NCBI RefSeq assembly: GCF_037081715.1
Contig: NZ_JAZDDH010000001.1
Span: 62,001 to 126,000, forward strand
Length of the DNA stretch: 64,000 bases
DNA from: Halalkalicoccus sp. CG83
GTDB lineage: Archaea > Halobacteriota > Halobacteria > Halobacteriales > Halalkalicoccaceae
Reading direction: 5' to 3'
In this document: positions 57,944 through 64,000 of the stretch, in pieces
Numbering within the stretch: position 1 is the stretch's first letter
How the letters are laid out: every line of letters begins with the position of its first letter
Position numbers and translations under genes: made by a program
The notes under the pieces: generated by a model
Told to the model about the DNA's origin: nothing
Databases searched by the model: none
The model's input: the letters and a program-made list of their open reading frames with translations, nothing else

Positions 57944-59649
57944 CCCGGATCGCCTTCGAGGACGTCGCCTGGGAGTATCGGACGGGCGACGGGCTCGCGC
58001 TCTCGGGAGTCGACCTGGAGATCGAGTCGGGCAGCTTCGTCGGCGTGACCGGTCCGAGCGACGCCGGAAAGTCCACGCTCTGTCGGCTGATCCCCGGCTA
58101 CATCCCCCACTACTTCGACGGCGATCTGGAGGGGAGCGTCCGGGTGGGTGATCGCGACGTGAGCGAGGCCTCCATCGGCGAACTCGCCGAACGCGTGGGG
58201 ATGCTCTTCGAGAACCCGTTCGACCAGCTGACGGGCGCGAGCACCACCGTGATCGAGGAGGTCGCCTTCGGCCTCGAGAACCTCGGTTACCCGCGCGAGG
58301 AGATAATCGAACGCTCGGTCGAGAGCCTCCGACGAGTGGGAATCGAGGAGCTGATCGATCGCAATCCTCAACGGCTGTCGGGCGGCCAGTCCCAGCGGGT
58401 CGCGCTCGCCTCCGTGCTCGCGATGGCGCCGGACGTGCTCGTGCTCGACGAGCCGACCTCGCAGCTCGATCCCCACGGCGCCGACGCCGTCTTCGACATC
58501 GTCGCCGACATGAAGGAGCAGGGCTACACCGTGGTCGTCGTCAGCCAGCGCCTCGACCGGCTGGCGCCCCACCTCGACCGACTGCTCGTCGTGGACGAGG
58601 GCAAGGTCGTCCACGACGGCACCCCGGAGAAGGTCTTCACGACGCCGGGGATCGACGAGCTGATCGACGTCCCCGAGGCGGTTCGGGTGGGCCGCCGGCT
58701 GCACGGGTCCGACGGCGCCCCGGAAAGCGTGCCGCTGTCGGTCGCCGAGGCCATCGAGGAGCTCCGTCCGCACGTCGCGAGCGTCACGAGCGAGGCCGGC
58801 GACCGCTCCGACGACGGAACTCGATCCGAAACCGACGGGCCGGCGCCCGCCGGCGACCCGCGCGTCGTCCTCGAGGACGTCCGACACGTCTACGAGGGCG
58901 GCGTCGAGGCGCTCTCGGGCGTCAGCCTCGAGATGTCGTCGGGGTGTGTCTGTCTCGTCGGGCAGAACGGCGCGGGCAAGACGACGTTCGTCAAGCACAT
59001 GAACGGGCTGCTCGAGCCCTCACAGGGAGTCGTCCGGATCGAGGGGATCGACACCCGCGAGGCCCGCGTCGCCGAACTGGCGCGCCACGTCGGGCTCTCC
59101 TTCCAGAACCCCGACGACCAGCTCTTTCACGACACGGTCGACGAGGAGATCAGATACGGCCCCGAGAACCTCGGGTTCGACGACGAACGGGAGGACGAGA
59201 CGGTCGAACGGGCGATCGAACGCCTCGACCTCGAGGACGTCCGCGGGCGCAACCCCTACGATCTGGGAATGCCCCGCAGGAAACGCGTGGCGGTCGCCTC
59301 GGTGCTCGCGATGGACACCGACACCGTCGTCCTCGACGAGCCCACTGGCGGACAGGACGCCCCCGGAACCGCCCTCCTCGGAGCCGCGATCGAGCGGCTG
59401 GTCGAGGCGGGGAAACTCGTCGTCGTCATCACCCACGACGTCGGCTTCGCACGCCGATACGCCGACCGCGTGATCGCGCTCGGCCAGGGCGAGGTACTGC
59501 TTGACGGAACCGCGCGGGAGGTGTTCGGTCGACCCGACGTGCTCGCCGAGACCGACGTCGATCCGCCGACGGTCACGAGGATCGGCCACGAACTCGGTCT
59601 CCCGACCGTGCTCTCGATCGACGAACTGTTCGGGTACGTAAACGATTAG
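57940..59649 (+). CDS. ecfA: ECF transporter ATPase, two NBDs fused
   Basis: 569 residues with two ABC domains in one chain. NBD1: Walker A GPSDAGKST (38-46), signature LSGGQSQRVALAS (146-158), Walker B VLVLDEPTSQLD, and H-loop position Q203 (VSQRLDRL). NBD2: Walker A GQNGAGKTT (341-349), signature replaced by LGMPRRKRVAVAS (442-454), Walker B TVVLDEPTGGQD, and H499 in VITHDVGFA. So one composite ATP site is canonical and the other is degenerate. The start is GTG 57940, overlapping ecfT. Convergent overlap with the nucleoside hydrolase (59646-59649). Confidence 0.94.
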   Translation: MTRIAFEDVAWEYRTGDGLALSGVDLEIESGSFVGVTGPSDAGKSTLCRLIPGYIPHYFDGDLEGSVRVGDRDVSEASIGELAERVGMLFENPFDQLTGASTTVIEEVAFGLENLGYPREEIIERSVESLRRVGIEELIDRNPQRLSGGQSQRVALASVLAMAPDVLVLDEPTSQLDPHGADAVFDIVADMKEQGYTVVVVSQRLDRLAPHLDRLLVVDEGKVVHDGTPEKVFTTPGIDELIDVPEAVRVGRRLHGSDGAPESVPLSVAEAIEELRPHVASVTSEAGDRSDDGTRSETDGPAPAGDPRVVLEDVRHVYEGGVEALSGVSLEMSSGCVCLVGQNGAGKTTFVKHMNGLLEPSQGVVRIEGIDTREARVAELARHVGLSFQNPDDQLFHDTVDEEIRYGPENLGFDDEREDETVERAIERLDLEDVRGRNPYDLGMPRRKRVAVASVLAMDTDTVVLDEPTGGQDAPGTALLGAAIERLVEAGKLVVVITHDVGFARRYADRVIALGQGEVLLDGTAREVFGRPDVLAETDVDPPTVTRIGHELGLPTVLSIDELFGYVND

Positions 59650-60545
59650 AGGGCCGACTCGATCGCCTCGGCGAGCGCGGCGCGAAAGCGCACCTCGTCG
59701 AGGTCGGTCGCGACGCGGCCGTTCTCCGGTTCGTCGGTGACGCCGTACTCGTCGGCGAGCAGCGCGCCCCGGGCGGGCCCGTCTCCCGTCTCGATCTCGA
59801 ACGCCCGTTCCTCGACGGTGAGCACGTCGTCGGCGATGCCCGCGATCACCGCCGCGTCGTGGATCGGCGAGTGCTCGAGCCCGTAGCGTTCACGGACGTC
59901 ATCCGGGTAGTAGGTGAGCCACTCGCGAACCGTCTCGCCGCGCGGGCCCGAGAGGTCGAGCGTGGCCGGATCGATCGTCGCGCGCGTGGTCACGCCGAGG
60001 CCAACGAACGTCGGTCGGGCGCTCTGGAGGACGCGACTCGCGGCGTCGGGATCCGCGTGGAGGTTCGCCTCGGCGGCCGGCGTCCGGTTGCCCGGCGCGT
60101 AGACGGCGCCGCCCATCACCACGATCTCACTGAGGTACTCGGGGAGGTCGGGGTCGATCGACAGCGCGAGCGCGATATTCGTGAGCGGGCCGATCGCCGC
60201 GATCGTCAGGTCGCCGTCCTCCCGGGCACGCTCGACGATGAACTCCGCGGCCGACGCGTCGATCGGCTCCTCGGAGGACGGGGGAAGCCCGCCCCGCAGG
60301 CCGCCCTCGCCGTGGATGAACTCCGCGGTGTCCTGGCGCTTGACGAGCGGCCGGTCGGCGCCGCGGGCGACCGGGAGATCGCACTCGAGGAACTCGAGGA
60401 TCGAGAGGGCGTTACGGGTGGTGTTCTCGATGGAGGTGTTGCCGGCGACGGTCGTCAGTCCGACGACGTCGAGGTCGGATTCGAGCGCGAGCAACAGCGC
60501 GAGCGCGTCGTCGCAGCCCGGATCGGTGTCGATAAGCAGGGACAT
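59646..60545 (-). CDS. nucleoside hydrolase
   Basis: 299 residues of the inosine-uridine-preferring family. It hydrolyses the N-glycosidic bond of nucleosides to base and ribose. The calcium site is LIDTDPGCDDALALLLAL, then VAGNTSIENTTRNALSILEF, IAAIGPLTNIALALSIDPDL and IVVMGGAVYAPGNRTPAAEANLHADPDAA (read in parts). The substrate class (IU, CU or IAG) is not certain. It ends 4 nt inside ecfA, tail to tail. Salvage with the ECF system is likely. Confidence 0.94.
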   Translation of the reverse strand: MSLLIDTDPGCDDALALLLALESDLDVVGLTTVAGNTSIENTTRNALSILEFLECDLPVARGADRPLVKRQDTAEFIHGEGGLRGGLPPSSEEPIDASAAEFIVERAREDGDLTIAAIGPLTNIALALSIDPDLPEYLSEIVVMGGAVYAPGNRTPAAEANLHADPDAASRVLQSARPTFVGLGVTTRATIDPATLDLSGPRGETVREWLTYYPDDVRERYGLEHSPIHDAAVIAGIADDVLTVEERAFEIETGDGPARGALLADEYGVTDEPENGRVATDLDEVRFRAALAEAIESAL

Positions 60546-60596
60546 GGCCCCGCCTACGGCGGCCGAACAGTAAAGGTTCAGTCGGGGTTCGAGGGA

Positions 60597-61709
60597 TTAG
60601 AGGCCGGCGACGTCCTCGATGGCGTCCGTGAGCGCCCGGATCGACTCCGCATCGTGTTCGCCCATGTGACCGATGCGGAACGTCTCCTCGCCGAGTTGCG
60701 AGCCATAGCCGTTCGAGAAGACCATGTCGTACTCCTCGCTCACGGCGTCGATGGTCGCGGCGACGTCGATGCCCCGCGTGTTCTCGATACAGCTCACGGT
60801 CTGGGACTCGTAGCCCTCTTCGGAGAACGTATCGAAGTGTTCGTGCGCCCACTCGCGGGTGTACTCGGCCATCTCGCGGTGGCGTTCGTCCCTCCCTTCG
60901 TGACCCTCCTCGATCATGTGTTTCATCTGTTTGCGGTAGGCGAGCATCACCGGAATGGCCGGCGTCGAATGGGTCTGGCCCTTCCGGTCGTAGTAGTCGA
61001 GCGAGCGCTGGAAGCCGCCGTACCACGACGCCGAGTCCTTCCCGAGTTCGCGCTCGTAGGCGTCGTCGCTCACGACGCAGACCGCGAGCCCCGGTGGCAT
61101 CGCGAAGGCCTTCTGGACCGAGGTGAAGATGACGTCGATTCCATGCCTATCGATGTCGACGTAGTCGCCGCCCAGCGCCGAGACGGCGTCGACGACGAAG
61201 TACGTCTCGGGAAACTCGGCGACGACGTCGCCAATCTCCTCGATCGGGTTGCGGACGCCGGTCGAGGACTCGTTCATCACGCAGGTGACGGCGTCGTACT
61301 CGGCGTCGCTCTCCTCTAAGGCCTCGCGGACGTCCTCGGGCTTGACCGCCTTCCCCCACTCGTACTCGAGGGTGTCGACGCGCTTGCCGAGGCGTTCGGC
61401 GACGTCGGCCTGGCGTTCGCTGAAGCTCCCACAGGTCGTCACGAGGACGTCCTCGTCGACGAGATTGAGGATCGAACTCTCCATGAACTCCGTCCCCGAG
61501 GCCGTGAGGACGACGACGTCGTTGTCGGTACCGAGGAACTGCTTGGTGTCCTCGACGATCGTGGTGTAGAGGTCGGTCATCCGATCCATCCGGTGGCCGA
61601 ACATCGGCTGGGCCATCGCCTCGATGACGTCCTCGCGCACCTCCGTCGGACCCGGGATGTACAGCGTCTTCTCGTCGTAGTCGTCCGTGTACTCGCGTCC
61701 GTCGGTCAC
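60597..61709 (-). CDS. class V aminotransferase (alanine/serine-glyoxylate type)
   Basis: 370 residues, PLP fold type I. The N-terminus is EYTDDYDEKTLYIPGPTEVR. The PLP lysine is in DVIFTSVQKAFAMPPGLAVC, and DAVSALGGDYVDIDRHGIDV holds the PLP aspartate. It belongs to the AGXT/SPT branch, which moves an amino group between alanine or serine and glyoxylate or pyruvate; phosphoserine transamination is also possible in archaea. The start is GTG 61709, which overlaps the stop of a 16-residue upstream ORF (GTGA). Confidence 0.9.
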   Translation of the reverse strand: MTDGREYTDDYDEKTLYIPGPTEVREDVIEAMAQPMFGHRMDRMTDLYTTIVEDTKQFLGTDNDVVVLTASGTEFMESSILNLVDEDVLVTTCGSFSERQADVAERLGKRVDTLEYEWGKAVKPEDVREALEESDAEYDAVTCVMNESSTGVRNPIEEIGDVVAEFPETYFVVDAVSALGGDYVDIDRHGIDVIFTSVQKAFAMPPGLAVCVVSDDAYERELGKDSASWYGGFQRSLDYYDRKGQTHSTPAIPVMLAYRKQMKHMIEEGHEGRDERHREMAEYTREWAHEHFDTFSEEGYESQTVSCIENTRGIDVAATIDAVSEEYDMVFSNGYGSQLGEETFRIGHMGEHDAESIRALTDAIEDVAGL

Positions 61710-61756
61710 GCGAACCACCGCTTGTCGAGGTCGAGTGACGGGAACTGCTCGTCCAT
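61706..61756 (-). CDS. 16-residue leader ORF before the aminotransferase
   Basis: Reads MDEQFPSLDLDKRWFA from the ATG at 61756; its TGA overlaps the GTG start of the aminotransferase. It is plausible as a conserved leader peptide because composition is not GC-shadow-like (Trp, Phe, Asp). Confidence 0.4.
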   Translation of the reverse strand: MDEQFPSLDLDKRWFA

Positions 61757-61915
61757 ACCCCGCCCTTCGCCCGCGAGGGGATAAGCCCCGTGGATGGCTG
61801 CAAATGCCGCCATCGTATCGGCTCCCGCCCACGCAAGCACCACGACTTACCCATGTACGTTGCAACCTACCAACACTATGTGGGCCACCAGCCGGACACG
61901 GTTCGGAGGGGAGCA

Positions 61916-62653
61916 ATGAACGGATCGCGCAGGGCGTTCCTGGCGGCGACCGGAGCGGCCGTCGCGACCGGGATCGGGGGCCAGCCCGCCGCGAGCACGA
62001 ACGCGGAAGCGAAAACGGCCGAGGGGGTCGCCGTGAGCGGGGACGCGCCGGCGCTAGCCGACGTTCTCGGAAGGTTCGAGCGGGAGCATCCCGACGTCCG
62101 GGTCTCGGCCGTCGACGGAAAGTTCGATCGGTTCCTCCGGAGCGAGACGGACGTCCACCACGCGACCCGCCCGATGACCGCCGACGAGCGCGAACGCGCG
62201 AGCGAGAACGGCGTCGAGTTCACCGTCGCCGAACTCCCCCTCGGCGGGATCGCGGCGCTCGGGCAGGGCGAGGGCTGGTGTCGGTGTCACCGGGAGCGCG
62301 ACGGGGACGCCTTCGAGGACAGGGACGGCGTCGCGACCTGGAGCGAGCTCCCCGGAAAGGTGCCCGCGGACCTCGATCCGGCGGACCTGCCCGAGGAGGG
62401 AACGGACGTCCTCGTCTGCGGAACCAGGCCCCACCAGTACGCCACCGGCCACGGCGGCGTCGGCCTCTACGAGGCCGCGCCGGCCGCGTTCGCTCCGTTC
62501 GACGGAGGGGACGACCGGCTGACGCCGGTGGTCGGAGTCGAGTTCGCCTACGTCGACCGGGCGGCGCTCGAACGTGAACCGGTCGCGGCGCTCTCGCGGT
62601 TCCAGGAGGCCGCAACGAGCGACGTCGAGCCCTTTCCCATCGACGACGGCTGA
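61916..62653 (+). CDS. TAT-exported PstS-like substrate-binding protein
   Basis: 245 residues. The N-terminus MNGSRRAFLAATGAAVATGI has the twin-arginine motif and a hydrophobic stretch, so it is exported folded. ALADVLGRFEREHPDVRVSA and VHHATRPMTADERERASENG resemble the phosphate-binding PstS fold, but the protein is shorter than PstS (about 320) and no pst genes are next to it. GWCRCHRE adds a Cys pair. The ligand is unknown. The ATG at 61916 is chosen as the first Met before the RR motif. Confidence 0.7.
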   Translation: MNGSRRAFLAATGAAVATGIGGQPAASTNAEAKTAEGVAVSGDAPALADVLGRFEREHPDVRVSAVDGKFDRFLRSETDVHHATRPMTADERERASENGVEFTVAELPLGGIAALGQGEGWCRCHRERDGDAFEDRDGVATWSELPGKVPADLDPADLPEEGTDVLVCGTRPHQYATGHGGVGLYEAAPAAFAPFDGGDDRLTPVVGVEFAYVDRAALEREPVAALSRFQEAATSDVEPFPIDDG

Positions 62654-62754
62654 TCGGCGAGCGCGCGGATCGATACCACCCGTCGACGAACAGAGGAATC
62701 CATGCGAATTTATTTAGTTAATTTCATGTGATAGTATAATTATTTCGTAGAGTG

Positions 62755-62762
62755 TATTTATT
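62755..62762 (+). promoter_or_regulatory. TATA box of the manganese catalase gene
   Basis: tatttatt in a strongly AT-rich stretch (62706-62762). The ATG is at 62800, which leaves a leader of about 15 nt. Confidence 0.55.
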
Positions 62763-62786
62763 GACTCTCGTTCCGTCCGTGGAGAC

Positions 62787-62791
62787 GGAGG
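62787..62791 (+). promoter_or_regulatory. Shine-Dalgarno site of the manganese catalase gene
   Basis: ggagg lies 8 nt before the ATG at 62800. Most genes here look leaderless, so this clear site is unusual and fixes the start against an upstream in-frame codon. Confidence 0.6.
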
Positions 62792-62799
62792 AAAGAGAG

Positions 62800-63630
62800 A
62801 TGTTCTATCACGATAACGAACTTCAGTACCCGGTCGAGGTGGAGGAGCCGGACCCGGCGTTCGCCAGGATGCTCCAGCAGGCGATCGGCGGCGTCGAGGG
62901 CGAGATCCGCGTGTTCATGCAGTACCTGTTCCAGGGGATGAACCAGCCGCCGGAGAACCAGGGGATGCGGATGCTGCTCTACGAGACGGCGATGGAGGAG
63001 CTCGGCCACGTCGAGATGCTCGCGACGGCGGTCGCGAAGAACCTCGAGGGCGCGCCGGTCGGCCTGCGCGAGGAGATGTCCCAGGACGGCGCGGTCAACG
63101 CCGCGATGCACGGCTACCTGCCCCGGCAGTTTCTCTCGGCGGGCTTCGGCGCGATGCCCGAGGACAGCCAGGGCAACCCGTTCAGCACGGACCACGTCTA
63201 CGCGAGCGGCAACCTTGCGGGCGACCTGTACGCGAACGTGACCGCCGAGGCCACCGGGCGAACGCTCGCGACGCGGCTCTGGGAGATGACCGACGACCCG
63301 GGCATGAAGGACATGCTGTCGTACCTGATCGCCCGGGACACGATGCACCAGAACCAGTGGCTCGCCGCGCTGCAGGACCTCGGCGACCCGGACGACGCGT
63401 TCGACCACCTGCCGGTGCCCGACAGCTTCCCCCAGGAGGAGGAGAACCAGGAGTTCGACTACCAGTTCCTCTCCACGACGAGGGAGCCGACCGACGACCC
63501 CGAGCAGCCGTGGACGACGGGCGACTCGGTCGACGGCGAGGGCGAGTTCTCGTTCGGCCGCCAGCCCGGCGGCGGCGAGCCCGAACTCCCCTCGCCGGAC
63601 CCGCGGACGTACAACGACCCGACGGAGTAA
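62800..63630 (+). CDS. manganese catalase
   Basis: 276 residues, di-manganese catalase of the ferritin-like superfamily, which destroys hydrogen peroxide. The helix-bundle ligands are Glu and His in GGVEGEIRVFMQYLFQGMN, TAMEELGHVEMLATAVAKN and AEATGRTLATRLWEMTDDPG with ARDTMHQNQWLAALQDL. The C-terminal tail (SVDGEGEFSFGRQPGGGEPE) is typical. The start MFYHDNELQYPVEVEEPD is fixed by the Shine-Dalgarno site. It works with the window's peroxiredoxin against peroxide. Confidence 0.94.
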   Translation: MFYHDNELQYPVEVEEPDPAFARMLQQAIGGVEGEIRVFMQYLFQGMNQPPENQGMRMLLYETAMEELGHVEMLATAVAKNLEGAPVGLREEMSQDGAVNAAMHGYLPRQFLSAGFGAMPEDSQGNPFSTDHVYASGNLAGDLYANVTAEATGRTLATRLWEMTDDPGMKDMLSYLIARDTMHQNQWLAALQDLGDPDDAFDHLPVPDSFPQEEENQEFDYQFLSTTREPTDDPEQPWTTGDSVDGEGEFSFGRQPGGGEPELPSPDPRTYNDPTE

Positions 63631-63672
63631 CTCACACCTGTCCGTCCCGCCTTTTTCGCCGGCCGCAGTCCT

Positions 63673-64000
63673 ATGAGCGTCGCGCCCGAACGGCCGGGGA
63701 TGACCGACGACCTTCGAGTGATCGTCTCCGGCGGGTCGATGGGCGGGCTGTTCGCGGCGCTCGCGCTTCGCGAGGCGGGCTGTGCGGTGGACGTCTTCGA
63801 GCGCGCGTCGGGCGAACTCGAGAGCCGCGGGGCGGGCATCGTCGCCCAGCCGCGGATGATGAAGTACCTAAAGGAGCGCGGAGTCGCGGATCCTGACGAG
63901 CTTACCCTCACTGCCGATCGCCGGGAGTACCTCGAGCGCGACGGAAGCCTCCGTCGGGAGCGCGCCGACTCGATGGCGTTCACCGCGTGGGACGCGCTCT
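63673..64000 (+). CDS. FAD-dependent monooxygenase, 5' part
   Basis: About 109 codons before the window ends. LRVIVSGGSMGGLFAALALR is a Rossmann FAD-binding motif, followed by EAGCAVDVFERASGELESRG and AGIVAQPRMMKYLKERGVAD, as in 2,6-dihydroxypyridine- and salicylate-hydroxylase-like enzymes. They insert oxygen into aromatic rings using NAD(P)H. ATG 63673 (MSVAPERPGMTDD) is taken; ATG 63700 is an alternative. Truncated at the right edge. Confidence 0.85.
   Translation, partial: MSVAPERPGMTDDLRVIVSGGSMGGLFAALALREAGCAVDVFERASGELESRGAGIVAQPRMMKYLKERGVADPDELTLTADRREYLERDGSLRRERADSMAFTAWDAL

Noticed and set aside
1-64000. CRISPR array or insertion sequence
   Set aside because: No regularly spaced direct repeats and no transposase or integrase reading frame were seen; the AT-rich blocks have no terminal repeats that I could identify.

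Overview
The window is chromosomal DNA of a halophilic archaeon (class Halobacteria). The evidence is the high G+C, the strongly acidic predicted proteins, the archaeal replication and chaperone genes (MCM, thermosome), many leaderless genes with a TATA box about 26-31 nt before the start codon, a LysW-carrier arginine pathway, and typical haloarchaeal families such as the Bat-like HTH, DUF2267 and TAT-secreted binding proteins. I found no rRNA, complete tRNA, CRISPR array, integrase or transposase.

Layout. 1-2.1 kb: start of a putative ornithine cyclodeaminase-family gene, a small acidic protein, a Rieske protein, a protein made of two tandem 49-residue repeats, and a Bat-like regulator. 2.3-7.7 kb: thermosome divergent from mcm, with a catalytically degenerate MCM paralogue directly downstream of mcm. 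7.8-9.4 kb: an AT-rich three-gene operon of unknown function. 9.5-18.3 kb: HIT protein, uracil-DNA glycosylase, peroxiredoxin, an MscS-tail-like small ORF, a cluster of hairpins, ileS, a secreted metallopeptidase, PRPP synthetase and a membrane protein. 18.3-20.1 kb: a second AT-rich insert carrying a HEPN-like gene, next to the truncated end of an older gene. 20.1-27.8 kb: M29 aminopeptidase, threonine aldolase, small membrane proteins, phosphoesterase, CDF transporter, XPD-like helicase and 2H phosphoesterase.

28.1-37.3 kb holds a complete arginine pathway, argG-argH then lysW-argX-argC-argB-argD-argE-argF. Its junctions are tightly overlapped and two are bridged by tiny ORFs. 37.4-42 kb: a quinol-type nitric oxide reductase with a ~285-residue N-terminal extension, a membrane protein, a small protein and a TrmB/MarR-like regulator. 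42-49.8 kb is rich in amino-acid genes: thrC, serA, serB, metX and metY, with a decayed methyltransferase between serA and serB. 50-55 kb: a NAL1-like serine protease, an MFS transporter, RNase HI, a remnant membrane protein and two small acidic or zinc-ribbon proteins. 55-60.5 kb: an enolase-superfamily enzyme and an ECF transporter operon (S, T and fused ATPase) convergent with a nucleoside hydrolase, which suggests nucleoside or nucleobase salvage. 60.6-64 kb: a class V aminotransferase, a PstS-like protein, manganese catalase and the start of an FAD monooxygenase.

The observations most worth following are the dead-ATPase MCM paralogue with a near-identical 3' patch shared with mcm, the two AT-rich accessory inserts (one with a HEPN-type RxxxxH motif), the extended NorZ, short-loop palindromes found both between genes and in frame inside core enzymes, and mini-ORFs that preserve stop/start overlap between genes.
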